Notes: generated from the sequence alone by a model not told the origin. Positions 1 to 8,705 are shown, numbered from the stretch's first letter. The stretch: DNA of 64,000 bases from Micromonospora aurantiaca ATCC 27029 (GCF_000145235.1 NC_014391.1:3852001-3916000), one strand, 5' to 3'. Made by a program: numbers and translations.

Positions 1-332
1 GCCACGGTCGGGGTGCCGGCGCCCGCGCCGCCCGCGTTGGTCTGCTGGCACTCGGCCGGCGACATCTGCCCGTCGCCCCAGTGGTTGCGGACCCAGCGGC
101 CGTTCTGCCAGGTACGGGTGGTGCTGCCCTGGCCGTCCGGGGCGGTCGCCCCGGGGCTCGCGGGCACGCAGGACGCCGAGGCGGCGCGGGTGGTCGTCCG
201 CCGGTCCTGGGCGGACGAGATCTGGGTGACGGCGACGATGCCGCCGAAGACCGCGAGCGTGCCGACAACCGCCAGCATCCGCTTGCTCCGCGCGTTACCG
301 GATGACCGGCGCGCCCGTGTGGACCTGCGCAT
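1..332 (-). CDS. secreted or membrane-anchored protein, N-terminal part only
   Basis: The gene reads leftward and runs off the window, so only about 110 residues are visible. The start at 332 is supported by a GAAGGAG ribosome site about 9 nt upstream. Residues 1-20 are very basic (RRSTRARRS), followed by a hydrophobic stretch MLAVVGTLAVFGGIVAVT at about 19-36, which fits a signal peptide or signal anchor ending near SSAQ. The exposed part is rich in Thr, Ala and Gly and contains WQNGRWVRNHWGDGQM and two Cys. I do not recognise the family; the style resembles actinobacterial secreted DUF1996-type proteins, but the diagnostic region would lie outside the window. Confidence 0.7.
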   Translation of the reverse strand, partial: MRRSTRARRSSGNARSKRMLAVVGTLAVFGGIVAVTQISSAQDRRTTTRAASASCVPASPGATAPDGQGSTTRTWQNGRWVRNHWGDGQMSPAECQQTNAGGAGAGTPTV

Positions 333-544
333 CGAATTGCTCTCCTTCACGATCCGGTAGTTGACTGGTGATCCCGGCGGACCGACGAATTCGGGGTGTG
401 AGATCACTGCGACGCTCAGTCGCGCGTCAATGGCCGACGATGCCCTTTCCGCACCGTCTCCGCGCCGTCCGGGCGCGGCGGGGAAGATCTGCGTCCATTC
501 CCGATGAGGTACGGAGCGCCGTCGGCGAAGGTTCAACCGGAGAT

Positions 545-587
545 CGGAAAAAAATCGAAAAGTCGCCGTCCTCGCCGGCGAGGACGG
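545..587 (-). terminator. rho-independent terminator after the DUF2726-like gene
   Basis: A perfect 22-nt palindrome (CCGTCCTCGCC at 566-576, GGCGAGGACGG at 577-587) lies 5 nt beyond the end of the gene that stops at 593. Read on the minus strand it is followed by two T-rich runs, including TTTTTTT near 548-554. This is an unusually canonical terminator for such a GC-rich genome. The rest of 333-592 shows no gene. Confidence 0.85.
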
Positions 588-592
588 ACGGC

Positions 593-1459
593 TCAGTCGG
601 CGCAGAGGTGATCGAAGGCGAACCCGCCGTCGAAGGAGTCCCGCCGGGCGGCCAGCGCGCGTACCCGCCGGAGAAGCTCGTCGCGGTCCAGCAGGGACGG
701 CGCGGCACCGTCGAGGTCACGCAACCGCTCCCCCAGCGCCACAGCCGCCAGGTCCTCGGCGAGCCGCCCCGGGTCGACGCCGCAGGAGAAACCGCGCGAG
801 GTCAGCCGTACCCGCTCCAGCAGGCAACGGCCGGGCCGCACCTCGGCCCAGGCCCAGCCCTCCGCCGGACCGTCGGTCCAGCGCACGTGCAGGCCGCGCA
901 CGATCGGGTCGGCGATCCGGCCCGCCACGTACGCCTCGACCGCCTCGACCCGGGCCAGCGCGCCCAGGTCGTTCACCGGTCCGCGCCGGCCGTCCGGCAG
1001 CCGGCCGATGATGTCCCGGAAGCCGACCGTGTCACCGCCGTCCGGGTCGGTGCCGTCGGCGTACGCCCGCGCGTCCAGCACGTACTCGACGAACCGGCGG
1101 ACCTGCTCCGCGCCGCCCAGCGTCGGCGACTCGACGCGCACCAGCGGCAGGCCGACGGCGACGCAGACCGCGTCGGTCAGCCGTTCGGACCGTCGCGCGG
1201 CCGATCCGTCGGGGGCGGGCACGGTGAACCGCACCGCGAAACGCGGCAGCCCGGTGTCGGCCGCGCAGACCACCAGGTCGAGCGACGCCCGCCCGGCGGT
1301 GCTCCACTGGCTGCCGGTGACCCCGGGCGGGCGGCCCTGCACCAGGTCGCCGAGCCGCCGCCCGGTGTGGCCGAGGTGGCCGGCACGGACCAGGGACGGC
1401 GCGGCGCCGGGCGGGATCGGCCGCAGCCAGGAGGCGGTCACGCTGCCTGTGCTCGTCAT
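593..1459 (-). CDS. conserved hypothetical protein, DUF2726-like core
   Basis: A 288-residue soluble protein. The middle (about 65-115) has the pattern LDLVVCAADTGLPRF followed by RRSERLTDAVCVAVGLPLVRV. This resembles DUF2726-type restriction-endonuclease-fold domains, where a D-hhVhC strand is followed by a helix and a GLPhhRh strand. I see no second domain and no membrane segment. The protein stands alone; the next gene is divergent and starts about 100 nt away. A -10-like AGTGTA (TACACT on the minus strand) sits at 1494-1499. The nuclease-fold assignment is inference from pattern only. Confidence 0.7.
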   Translation of the reverse strand: MTSTGSVTASWLRPIPPGAAPSLVRAGHLGHTGRRLGDLVQGRPPGVTGSQWSTAGRASLDLVVCAADTGLPRFAVRFTVPAPDGSAARRSERLTDAVCVAVGLPLVRVESPTLGGAEQVRRFVEYVLDARAYADGTDPDGGDTVGFRDIIGRLPDGRRGPVNDLGALARVEAVEAYVAGRIADPIVRGLHVRWTDGPAEGWAWAEVRPGRCLLERVRLTSRGFSCGVDPGRLAEDLAAVALGERLRDLDGAAPSLLDRDELLRRVRALAARRDSFDGGFAFDHLCAD

Positions 1460-1553
1460 CTCGCCCCGATCCCCCTCGTCCGGTCGACGCCCGAGTGTAG
1501 GCCGTGCGGCACGACCGGTCCGGCCGACCGGTGCGCTACCGCGCCCGTCCCTC

Positions 1554-1559
1554 TAGGCT
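1554..1559 (+). promoter_or_regulatory. -10 element of a leaderless start
   Basis: TAGGCT (TANNNT) ends 6 nt before the GTG at 1566 and there is no Shine-Dalgarno sequence. This spacing is typical of leaderless actinobacterial transcripts. Confidence 0.5.
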
Positions 1560-1565
1560 CTGCCC

Positions 1566-2657
1566 GTGCCCAGCGGACGGACCCCGGAACAGTTCACCAA
1601 ACGCAGTCTCGTCACCGTCTCCCACGCCATCGAACGCGCGGCGCTCGCCGAGGCCGAGGACGGCCCTCTCGTCGTGCTCGCGCTGTTCCAGCGGCTGCCG
1701 TACTTCGCCCGGGAGCGCGAGGTCTACCGGCGCATCGCCGGCCGCGCCGCCGTGACGGTGGTGGCGATGGTCGGCGGACCGCCGCCCGACCTGCCCGACG
1801 GTACCTACGGCGTGGCGCTGGACGAGGCGGAGGCGCTGGCCCGGGAGTGGACGGTGGTGGCGCTGAGCCCGCGTTTCGGCGCCACACTCGTCGCGCACGA
1901 CCGGGCCGAGGTGGCGCCCGCGCCGACGCTGGAGTCCGGCCGGCTGTTCGAGGGACGCTGGGGCTTCCGCCGCGACGAGGCGCTGCACGAGGCGATCCGG
2001 CTGCGCGAACAGCTCGCCGAGCGGCTGCCCGCCGCGGCGCGTACCGCGCTGGACGAGGCGATCGCCCGGGTGCGGGACATCCCGGCCGGGCCCGGCGAAC
2101 CGCGTGCCGAGGCGGCGCTGCGGCTGCTGGCCCGCCGCGGCGACCGGAACAACCAGCCGGTCGAGCCGGCCGAGACGATGCTGGACGAGCCCGGCCTGGC
2201 CCGGTGGTCCGGCGCGGACGGGGTGACCGCCTCCGGCACCCTGCCGGTGGCGCTGGTCGGCCTGCGGGTGGACGCGCCGCCCGGCTCGCCGGAACGCTTC
2301 GGCCGCCGCGGCGTCGCCCGCGAGGGACACGCCGTGCTCACCGCGATCACCGCCGTGCTGCGGCCGGTCGACCGCGCGCTGCGCGTCACCGAGAACGAGT
2401 TCCAGCTCCTCCTGCCGGGGCTCGACGAACCGGCCGCGCTGGAGGTGGTACGCCGGCTGCACGACGCGATCGGCGCGTTGGCCCGGTCGTACCCGTTCAT
2501 GGCGTACACAGTGCACGCGGCGGTCGGGGTGACCACCCGGCGGCCGCTGCCCACCGCGGACCTGCGCGCCGCAGTCGACTGGGCGGTACGCAAGGGCCTG
2601 CCGGTGGCGGGCCTGCCGCCGGAGACCGCCGACGCCGTGACCGCGGCGGCCCGCTGA
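1566..2657 (+). CDS. DICT sensory domain protein with degenerate GGDEF-like C-terminus
   Basis: A 363-residue protein beginning with a DICT domain (about 8-115: KRSLVTVSHAIERAAL, LVVLALFQRLPYFARE, VTVVAMVG). This sensory module was named from diguanylate cyclases and two-component proteins. The C-terminal third (about 215-350) has the strand-helix pattern of a GGDEF domain (LRVTENEFQLLLPG, MAYTVHAAVGVTT) but no GG[D/E]EF motif. It is therefore probably a sensor or scaffold rather than a cyclase. The start appears leaderless. A BtuF-like gene follows 31 nt downstream and may be co-transcribed. Confidence 0.8.
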   Translation: MPSGRTPEQFTKRSLVTVSHAIERAALAEAEDGPLVVLALFQRLPYFAREREVYRRIAGRAAVTVVAMVGGPPPDLPDGTYGVALDEAEALAREWTVVALSPRFGATLVAHDRAEVAPAPTLESGRLFEGRWGFRRDEALHEAIRLREQLAERLPAAARTALDEAIARVRDIPAGPGEPRAEAALRLLARRGDRNNQPVEPAETMLDEPGLARWSGADGVTASGTLPVALVGLRVDAPPGSPERFGRRGVAREGHAVLTAITAVLRPVDRALRVTENEFQLLLPGLDEPAALEVVRRLHDAIGALARSYPFMAYTVHAAVGVTTRRPLPTADLRAAVDWAVRKGLPVAGLPPETADAVTAAAR

Positions 2658-2688
2658 CCGGCGGTCCGGCTCAAGGGGAGGAGACGCG

Positions 2689-3411
2689 GTGCGGGTGGTG
2701 TCGCTGGTGCCGTCGCTGACCGAGGCGGTCGCGGCCACCCGCCCGGAGGCGCTGGTCGGCGCGACCGACTGGTGCACCCACCCGGCCGGGCTGGACGTCG
2801 CCCGGGTCGGCGGGACGAAGTACCCGGACCTGGACCGGGTGCTCGCCCTGGAGCCGGACCTGGTGCTGCTCAACGAGGAGGAGAACCGGCTGGCCGACGC
2901 CGAGGCGCTGCGCGCGGCCGGGGTGCCGGTCCGGGTCACCTTCCCGCGTACCGTGCCGGAGGCCCTCGACCAGCTCGGTGAGCTGGTCGACGCGCTCGGC
3001 GCGCCGGCCGAGCCGCAGTGGCTGCGCGAGGCCCGCCGTGCCTGGGCCGCACTGCCCGCGCCGGGACGCGTCCGCACCGCCGTGGTGCCGGTGTGGCGAC
3101 GGCCGTGGGTGGTGCTGGGGCGGGACACGTTCGCCGGGGACGTGCTGGCCCGGCTCGGTGTGCGCAACGGCTGGGCCGACGACGCGGAACGCTATCCCCG
3201 GCCGAGCCTGGACGAGCTGCGCGCCCGGGCGCCGGAACTGGTGGTGCTGCCCGACGAGCCGTACCGGTTCACCGCCGACGACGGGCCGGAGGCGTTCCCC
3301 GGTGTGCCGGCGGCGCTGGTGTCCGGCCGGCACCTCACCTGGTACGGGCCGTCGCTGGCCGAGGCCCCCGCGCTGCTGGCCGCCCAGCTCGCCACCGAGG
3401 GCCCCACCTGA
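2689..3411 (+). CDS. helical-backbone metal receptor (BtuF/TroA-like), no signal peptide
   Basis: A 240-residue protein with the periplasmic-binding fold of cobalamin/siderophore receptors: it opens MRVVSLVPSLTEAVAA and continues LVGATDWCTHP, RVGGTKYPDLDRVLAL, PDLVLLNEEEN. The sequence starts directly at the first beta strand with no signal peptide or lipobox, so it is predicted cytosolic, unlike true BtuF. A strong GGGGAGGAG ribosome site precedes the GTG start. No permease or ATPase gene is adjacent. The ligand is unknown; corrinoid or another metal chelate is the family expectation. Confidence 0.85.
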   Translation: MRVVSLVPSLTEAVAATRPEALVGATDWCTHPAGLDVARVGGTKYPDLDRVLALEPDLVLLNEEENRLADAEALRAAGVPVRVTFPRTVPEALDQLGELVDALGAPAEPQWLREARRAWAALPAPGRVRTAVVPVWRRPWVVLGRDTFAGDVLARLGVRNGWADDAERYPRPSLDELRARAPELVVLPDEPYRFTADDGPEAFPGVPAALVSGRHLTWYGPSLAEAPALLAAQLATEGPT

Positions 3412-3435
3412 CCGGCGGGGCCCGGGTGGCGGCGC

Positions 3436-4134
3436 TCAGGCGACCGGGGTGGCGTGCACCGGGTCCAGCTCCATCAGCGTGGTGTCGTCCACGTCGTACC
3501 CGATCGCGTTGTGCACCGCGACCACGCCCGCGACCTGGGCGGCGAGACGGCCGGCCAGCTCGACGGCGCTACGCCGGTCCAGCCGCCCGTCCATGGTGAC
3601 CTCGCCGCCGCGGACCTGGACCGTGACCAGGCCGTCGCGCACCGACAGCACCCGCCGCAGCACCTCGTGCACGACCTCCTCGCGGATCTCCGCGTCGGAA
3701 CGCAGGTGCACGCGCAGCAGGTCACCGCGGGTGACGATGCCGGCGAGCCGGCCCAGGTCGTCCAGCACCGGGAGCCGCTTGACGGCCTCGTGGTCCATCA
3801 GCCGGGCGGTCGCCGCGAGCGACGCCCGCTCGTGGGTGGTGACCGCGGGCGCGGTCATCAGGTCCCGGGCGACGAGCGCGCCCGCCTTCTCCCGCGCGGT
3901 ACGGCGGCGCCGTCCCTCGAAGACCCGCCGCTCGTCCGGGTGACCGGACCGCTCCACCTTGTGCAGCAGGTCCGCCTCGGAGATCACCCCGAGCACCCGG
4001 CGGAACGAGTCCACCACCGGCACACCGCTGATCCGCTGCCGCACCAGCACGTCGACGACCTCGCGGTACGGGGTCTCCTCCGTCACCGTGGCGACGTCCC
4101 TGGTCATCACGTCGGTAACCTGCCACGTCCTCAT
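3436..4134 (-). CDS. CBS-pair and BON domain protein
   Basis: A 232-residue protein with two CBS domains (about 5-62, VMTRDVATVTEETPYREVV; about 92-150, DLMTAPAVTTHERASLAATA) followed by a BON domain (about 158-222, with GGEVTMDGRLDRRSAVELA). CBS pairs bind adenosyl nucleotides; BON domains bind membrane or ligand surfaces. The start at 4134 is chosen for its GAGGAGG ribosome site; longer in-frame extensions lack one. The arrangement is typical of actinobacterial stress-associated CBS-BON proteins. It is convergent with the upstream metal-receptor gene. Confidence 0.9.
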   Translation of the reverse strand: MRTWQVTDVMTRDVATVTEETPYREVVDVLVRQRISGVPVVDSFRRVLGVISEADLLHKVERSGHPDERRVFEGRRRRTAREKAGALVARDLMTAPAVTTHERASLAATARLMDHEAVKRLPVLDDLGRLAGIVTRGDLLRVHLRSDAEIREEVVHEVLRRVLSVRDGLVTVQVRGGEVTMDGRLDRRSAVELAGRLAAQVAGVVAVHNAIGYDVDDTTLMELDPVHATPVA

Positions 4135-4361
4135 CACGACCTCCTCGTGCCGGGTCTCCACCTGCGACGGTAGGCCGCCGGCGTAAGGCCTGGTCAGGGG
4201 CGGCGGACCGGCTGCGAGGGGCCGACCGGACCGGGTACGGACGGGACCAATGACCCGGTCACGAGGGCACCTCTCGGCCCTGCTCCCGGGCGCCGCGCGG
4301 CGGTGGAATGAATGTGCCACCGGGAAGCGCGGTGCGAGGCACAGGAAGGGACGTGGAGACC

Positions 4362-4934
4362 ATGACCGCGACAATCGAGCGGACCCCCGCCGTCAAGCGG
4401 ACCCCCGCCGCCACCATCGCTCCGGCGGCGCACACCGAGACCACCCGCCAGAAGGCCACCCGGTACGTCTGGGCCGGGCTGCGGCTCGCCCTGGGCTGGG
4501 TGTTCCTCTGGGCCTTCCTCGACAAGATGTTCGGCCTCGGCCACGAGACCCCGGCGAAGAACGCCTGGATCAACGGCGGCAGCCCCACCAAGGGCTTCCT
4601 CGGACACGCCGTCGAGGGACCGTTCGCGGGCATCTACCAGAACCTGGCCGGCGCGGCCTGGGCGGACTGGCTGTTCATGGTCGGCCTGCTCGGCATCGGT
4701 GTCGCCCTGATGCTCGGCATCGGCATCCGGGTCGCCGCCGTCGCGGGCGGTCTGCTCCTGGTCCTGATGTGGACGGCCGTGCTGCCCCCGGCGAACAACC
4801 CCTTCATGGACGACCACCTCATCTACGCGGGCCTGCTGGCCGGCCTGGCCCTGGTGGGCGCCGGCAACACCCTCGGCCTCGGCCGGGCCTGGGCGAGGCT
4901 CCCCCTGGTCCAGCGTCTCCCCTGGCTGAAGTGA
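4362..4934 (+). CDS. DoxX-like integral membrane protein
   Basis: About 190 residues with four predicted membrane helices (YVWAGLRLALGWVFLWAFL, LFMVGLLGIGVALMLGIGI, VAAVAGGLLLVLMWTAVL, LIYAGLLAGLALVGAG). The first helix with DKMFGLG and the later PANNPFMDDHLIYA pattern match the DoxX/TQO-small-subunit type family of quinone-associated membrane proteins. The start at 4362 is preferred: AGGAAGGG lies 11 nt upstream and GGAG lies closer. A Thr/Pro-rich cytosolic N-tail precedes helix 1. A perfect hairpin terminator follows. Confidence 0.85.
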   Translation: MTATIERTPAVKRTPAATIAPAAHTETTRQKATRYVWAGLRLALGWVFLWAFLDKMFGLGHETPAKNAWINGGSPTKGFLGHAVEGPFAGIYQNLAGAAWADWLFMVGLLGIGVALMLGIGIRVAAVAGGLLLVLMWTAVLPPANNPFMDDHLIYAGLLAGLALVGAGNTLGLGRAWARLPLVQRLPWLK

Positions 4935-4948
4935 CCAGCTCGCCCCGG

Positions 4949-4983
4949 GGCGGGCGTCGCCGACAGGCGACGCCCGCCTCTTT
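4949..4983 (+). terminator. rho-independent terminator after the DoxX-like gene
   Basis: Perfect 13-bp stem (4949-4961 with 4966-4978), GACA loop, then a short TCTTT tail, 15 nt after the stop codon. Confidence 0.85.
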
Positions 4984-5086
4984 CGTGTACCCGCCACGCC
5001 GGTGTGCGGGGACCGGCGCGTATCGGCCGGTCGCGATCCGGCAGGATCGACTGTGACCACACCGTCAGCACCGAGGAGACCCGCTC

Positions 5087-5455
5087 ATGGACAAGCCCCA
5101 GATCGGCCCGATCGAGGGCGCGCCGCCCGCCGATCTGGTCGTCGAGGACATCACCGTCGGCGACGGCCCGGAGGCCCGCGCGGGCCAGCTGGTGAGCGTG
5201 CACTACGTGGGCGTGGCCCACTCGAACGGCCGCGAGTTCGACGCCTCGTGGAACCGGGGTGAGACGTTCGAGTTCCCGCTCGGCGGCGGCCAGGTCATCG
5301 CCGGCTGGGACCAGGGCGTCGTGGGCATGAAGGTGGGCGGCCGGCGCAAGCTCACCATCCCGCCGCACCTGGGCTACGGCGCCCGGGGCGCGGGCGGCGT
5401 CATCAAGCCGAACGAGACGCTCGTCTTCGTGGTGGACCTGCTCGGCGTGCGCTGA
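5087..5455 (+). CDS. FKBP-type peptidyl-prolyl cis-trans isomerase
   Basis: A 122-residue single-domain cytosolic FKBP. Conserved landmarks are VSVHYVGVA, GREFDASW, FPLGGGQVIAGWDQGVVGMKVG, RRKLTIPPHLGYG and LVFVVDLLGV. The active-site aromatic and Asp residues of FKBP12 (Tyr in HYVG, Asp in FDASW, Trp in GWD, Tyr in GYG) are present. GAGGAG precedes the ATG. It accelerates prolyl isomerisation in protein folding and stands alone, convergent with the next gene. Confidence 0.95.
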   Translation: MDKPQIGPIEGAPPADLVVEDITVGDGPEARAGQLVSVHYVGVAHSNGREFDASWNRGETFEFPLGGGQVIAGWDQGVVGMKVGGRRKLTIPPHLGYGARGAGGVIKPNETLVFVVDLLGVR

Positions 5456-5474
5456 GCGCAACGCCGTTCACATC

Positions 5475-5502
5475 GGGCCGTCGGCTTCCGCGCCGGCGGC
5501 CC
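5475..5502. terminator. hairpin between convergent FKBP and STAS genes
   Basis: Inverted repeat of 11 nt (5475-5485 and 5492-5502) with one G-T wobble and a 6-nt loop, in the 87-nt gap between converging genes. There is no clear T run, so termination activity is inferred from position. Confidence 0.5.
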
Positions 5503-5542
5503 GGCGTGCGCCCGGGCCGCGTGCCCTCGGGCCGCCGGCCGT

Positions 5543-5920
5543 TCAGGCCGCGCAGGCCATCAGCTCATGGGCGCGGCCGGACGGATCCTGGGCGCGGTCG
5601 GTGCAGCGCACCGGGAGCACCCGGTGCAGGCCGGTCACCCGCAGCACCCGGGCCACCACCGGGTCGGGGTCGGTGAGCACCAGCTCGCCGCCGCGGGCCC
5701 GCACCCGCAGGTGGGTGGCGACGAGCGCGCGGACCCCGGCGGCGGAGAGCAGCCGCACACCGGACAGGTCGACCCGCAGCACCGGCCGGGCCGGCGCCGC
5801 CCAGAGCGCCGCCCGGAACGCCGTCACGGAGGCGATGTCGATCTCGCCGACCGGGCGCAGCTCGACCACGTGATCGTGCACGTCCGTCACCACGTGGAAG
5901 CGCTCACCGCTGTGTACCAT
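5543..5920 (-). CDS. STAS-domain anti-sigma factor antagonist
   Basis: About 125 residues forming one STAS domain: VVELRPVGEIDIASVTAFR, VLRVDLSGVRLLSAAGVRAL, ELVLTDPDPVVARVLRVTGL. The Ser in RLLSAAGVRAL occupies the position phosphorylated in SpoIIAA/RsbV. The start at 5920 is chosen because TAGGTT lies 7 nt upstream (leaderless pattern); an in-frame start at 5950 is possible. No anti-sigma kinase is adjacent, so the partner switch is elsewhere. Confidence 0.88.
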   Translation of the reverse strand: MVHSGERFHVVTDVHDHVVELRPVGEIDIASVTAFRAALWAAPARPVLRVDLSGVRLLSAAGVRALVATHLRVRARGGELVLTDPDPVVARVLRVTGLHRVLPVRCTDRAQDPSGRAHELMACAA

Positions 5921-5927
5921 GCGGCCA

Positions 5928-5933
5928 AACCTA
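5928..5933 (-). promoter_or_regulatory. -10 element of a leaderless start (STAS gene)
   Basis: TAGGTT on the minus strand, 7 nt before the ATG at 5920, with no Shine-Dalgarno sequence in between. Confidence 0.45.
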
Positions 5934-6093
5934 CCCGGGCCCACCGACATTTCCGGACCTCGCGGCAGGGGTTCCGGGTAGTGTCCGGGAACCGACCCCG
6001 AGCCGTCTCAGGGTCATCCCGCAACCGCCACGCCACGTCGCGCGGGAAACGGCGAAACGCCGTCGGGGGCTGCCCAGCGCGACGCCGCCGGGC

Positions 6094-6099
6094 CACAAT
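6094..6099 (+). promoter_or_regulatory. -10-like element of a leaderless start (SMP-30-like gene)
   Basis: CACAAT lies 6 nt before the ATG at 6106 and no ribosome site is visible. Confidence 0.4.
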
Positions 6100-6105
6100 G
6101 AGCCG

Positions 6106-7125
6106 ATGGTCGTCCCCCGCCCGCGAGCGCCACTGCTGATCCGGCCGGTCCGCGAGCCGGCGACGGTGCCGCCGCCGCTCACCGGCCCCTGGTCGCCCGC
6201 TGACACCCGGCTCGACCGGGCCGACCTGCTGCCGCTGCCGGCCGGCGGCCACGGCCCGGAGGACGTGGTGGTCGACGGCGACGGCCGGGTGGTCAGCGGC
6301 GACGAGGACGGCCGGCTCTGGTGGTGGCCGGCCGACTCCCCGCCCGGCACGCCGCCGACGCTGCTGGCCGAGACCGGCGGACGGCCGCTGGGCATCGAGC
6401 GGGATCCGGTCGACGGCGGGCTGCTGGTCTGCGACGCCTACCGAGGGCTGCTGCGGGTCGACCCGGCCGGCCGGGTGCAGGAGCTGACCGGGACCGCGCC
6501 GCCGGTGCACCTGGCCGACAACGCGGCGGTGGGGCGCGACGGCACCGTCTACTTCACCGACTCGTCCGACCGGTTCCCGCTCTCGCACTGGAAGCGCGAC
6601 CTGCTGGAGCATCGGCCCAACGGGCGGGTCCTCGCGTACGACAGGCGCACCGGGCGCACCGACGTGGTCGCGGACGGGCTCTACTTCCCCAACGGGCTCG
6701 CGCTCACCCCGGACGAGTCGGCGCTGATGCTCGCCGAGACCGCCACCCACCGGCTGCTGCGGGTCGACCTGCCCAGCGGGCGGGCCACGGTGCTCACCGA
6801 CCTGCCCGCGTACCCGGACAACATCTCCGGCGTCGGCGACGGCACCTACTGGGTCGCGTTGCCCAGCCCGCGGCTGCGGGCCATGGAACGGCTGCTGCCG
6901 CATCCCCGGGTGCGGCAGATCGTGGCCCTGCTGCCCGGCGCGGTGCAGCCGCAGCCGCGCCGCTACGGGCTGGTCGCGCTGGTCGACGGCGACGGCCGGG
7001 TGCTGCGCACGCTGCACGGCCCGAGCGGGGCGTACCCGATGGTCACCGGTGTGCGGCAGCACGGCCGCCACCTCTGGCTGGGCAGCCTGACCGCCACCGG
7101 GGTGGCCCGCGTCGGCCTGGACTGA
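6106..7125 (+). CDS. SMP-30/strictosidine-synthase-like beta-propeller protein
   Basis: A 339-residue protein with repeated blades of the six-bladed propeller: GPEDVVVDGDGRVVSG, GRPLGIERDPVDGGLLVCDA, LADNAAVGRDGTVYFTDSS, LYFPNGLALTPDESALMLAE and YPDNISGVGDGTYWVALPSP. The last three match the strictosidine-synthase/SMP-30 lactonase family, including the characteristic PDNIS-x(5)-YWVA segment. No signal peptide is obvious. Bacterial members are usually lactonase-like hydrolases; the substrate cannot be read from sequence. The start appears leaderless. Confidence 0.88.
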   Translation: MVVPRPRAPLLIRPVREPATVPPPLTGPWSPADTRLDRADLLPLPAGGHGPEDVVVDGDGRVVSGDEDGRLWWWPADSPPGTPPTLLAETGGRPLGIERDPVDGGLLVCDAYRGLLRVDPAGRVQELTGTAPPVHLADNAAVGRDGTVYFTDSSDRFPLSHWKRDLLEHRPNGRVLAYDRRTGRTDVVADGLYFPNGLALTPDESALMLAETATHRLLRVDLPSGRATVLTDLPAYPDNISGVGDGTYWVALPSPRLRAMERLLPHPRVRQIVALLPGAVQPQPRRYGLVALVDGDGRVLRTLHGPSGAYPMVTGVRQHGRHLWLGSLTATGVARVGLD

Positions 7126-7132
7126 GCGCGAC

Positions 7133-7166
7133 GGGGGCCGGCCCGCGCGGACGCGGGCCGGCCCCC
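7133..7166. terminator. bidirectional terminator hairpin
   Basis: Perfect 15-bp stem (7133-7147 with 7152-7166) around a CGGA loop, centred between the converging propeller and L,D-transpeptidase genes. Confidence 0.8.
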
Positions 7167-7185
7167 TGGCCGTTCCTCCCCAGGT

Positions 7186-8457
7186 TCAGCCGCCGCTGTT
7201 GCTCCGCGAGGGGGCCGGGGCCGGTGACGACCCGCCGGCCACCGCGCCCGGGTGCGGCGTGGCGCTCTGCGTGGGCTTCAGCCCCGCCGGTACGGGCAGC
7301 GCGCTGCCCTTGGCGAACTCGTCCCAGCCGACGTTCCAGGCGGTGAATCCGTTGCCCTGGTCGAGCTTCACCTCGGTGCCCTTGACCGTCACCAGGTCAC
7401 CGACCTGCGTGAAGCCCATCAGCCAGTCCGCGGCGGTGGCCGAGACGTTGGTGCAGCCGTGCGAGACGTTCGTGCTGCCCTGGTCGCCCTCCGACCACGG
7501 CGCCGAGTGGATGAACTCGCCGCCCCAGGTCAGCCGCTGGGCGTCGTCCACGTCGACCACGTAGCCGCCGTTGGGCTCACCGCGGGTGTCGAACGTGGTG
7601 TGCTCGTGCTTCTCCATGATCACCATGTTGCCGCTCGACGTCGGCGTGCTCGGCTTGCCGAGGCTGACCGGGATCTTCTTGAGCACCTTGCCGTCCTGGT
7701 AGACGGTCATCTGCTTGGCCTCGTTGTCGATGTCGAGCGTCACCTGCCGGCCGACCTTGGCGCTCGCGACCCGGTCGGAGTCGCCGATCGCCTCCTTGCC
7801 GATGGGCAGACCCTGCAACGCGCTGCGCACGCTGATCTTCGTGCCCGGCTTCCACCGGTCCGGCGCCCGGTACTCGGCCTGCTTGCCGTCGGCCACCCAC
7901 GACCAGGTGCCCGGCTGCGGCGGGTCGGTCTTCACGAACAGCCGGCGCTGGACGTCCGCGCGCGCCTCCTTCGGAATCGGCGGGTCGAATCCGAGCACGA
8001 CCGGCATCGCCGTCCCGTACGTCTGATTCGGCCGGAAATACAATTCGCTGGTGACTGCCGGTTTGGTGGATTTCGCCATTGTCGTGAACGTCGTCTTCTG
8101 CGTGGCGGTCCTGCCCGAATCGCCGGTCGCGGTCACCTCCGCGGTGTACGTCCGGGAATTGGCGAGCGGCCGGTCCGGCACCCAGCCGGAGCCGTCCTCA
8201 CGCGGCTGGGCCGGCACCGCGTTGCCCTTGTCGTCGGTCAGCTTGACGGCTGTCACCTTGCCGTTGCTGACCTTCGTCCCCACCTCCGCGCTGATCGGCA
8301 CGTCCCGGGTGCGGTCGGCCGGCGTCACGGCGACCGACGGCGGCGCGGCCTCGGCCCGCTTCGTCACCGACTTCGGGCCGGCGGTACACGCGCCGACCGC
8401 CAGCGGCGCGGCTGCGACGGTCATCGCGAAAAGCGTCAGTCGGCGCCTCGCAAACAT
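7186..8457 (-). CDS. L,D-transpeptidase lipoprotein with Ig-like domains
   Basis: About 423 residues. The N-terminus has a lipoprotein signal with lipobox LAVGAC (Cys24). Two Ig-like regions follow (about 45-150 and 150-265; VTPADRTRDVPISAEVGTKV, LYFRPNQTYGTAMPVVLGFD), then a YkuD catalytic domain (about 275-395). The active-site signature reads GSTNVSHGCTNVS, with the nucleophilic Cys after SHG. It forms 3-3 cross-links in peptidoglycan outside the membrane; architecture and length match mycobacterial Ldt-type enzymes. The start at 8457 is supported by GGGGGGC and by the lipobox spacing. Confidence 0.93.
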   Translation of the reverse strand: MFARRRLTLFAMTVAAAPLAVGACTAGPKSVTKRAEAAPPSVAVTPADRTRDVPISAEVGTKVSNGKVTAVKLTDDKGNAVPAQPREDGSGWVPDRPLANSRTYTAEVTATGDSGRTATQKTTFTTMAKSTKPAVTSELYFRPNQTYGTAMPVVLGFDPPIPKEARADVQRRLFVKTDPPQPGTWSWVADGKQAEYRAPDRWKPGTKISVRSALQGLPIGKEAIGDSDRVASAKVGRQVTLDIDNEAKQMTVYQDGKVLKKIPVSLGKPSTPTSSGNMVIMEKHEHTTFDTRGEPNGGYVVDVDDAQRLTWGGEFIHSAPWSEGDQGSTNVSHGCTNVSATAADWLMGFTQVGDLVTVKGTEVKLDQGNGFTAWNVGWDEFAKGSALPVPAGLKPTQSATPHPGAVAGGSSPAPAPSRSNSGG

Positions 8458-8651
8458 ATTTCGCCCCCCATTTCCGAACCCTCTCGCCCACATTCTGTAG
8501 GCCTGGGATCCCGCCGTGGCACCTTCGGCGGAATTGCTCGGAAACAGCTGCGCGAATTGTGCCGGACAGGTAATTCCCGTCCCCGGTTGCGCCCCACGCG
8601 CCCTCCGCCCGGTTCCCCACCCCCTCACCCACCGCCGGGCGCGAGGCAGAG

Positions 8652-8705
8652 CGAGATCTTGGTACGAAACGGCCCCCATAGGGGCACTTTCGTACCAAGA
8701 TCTCG
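8652..8705. repeat. palindromic intergenic repeat, type A
   Basis: Perfect 18-nt inverted arms (8652-8669 CGAGATCTTGGTACGAAA and 8688-8705) enclose a smaller GCCCC/GGGGC stem. No ORF or transposase is attached. It resembles REP/MITE-like dispersed palindromes and lies upstream of the L,D-transpeptidase gene. Confidence 0.8.

Noticed and set aside
8652..8705. Insertion-sequence end
   Set aside because: No transposase, no second end at IS-like distance and no target-site duplication recognised; kept as a palindromic repeat.
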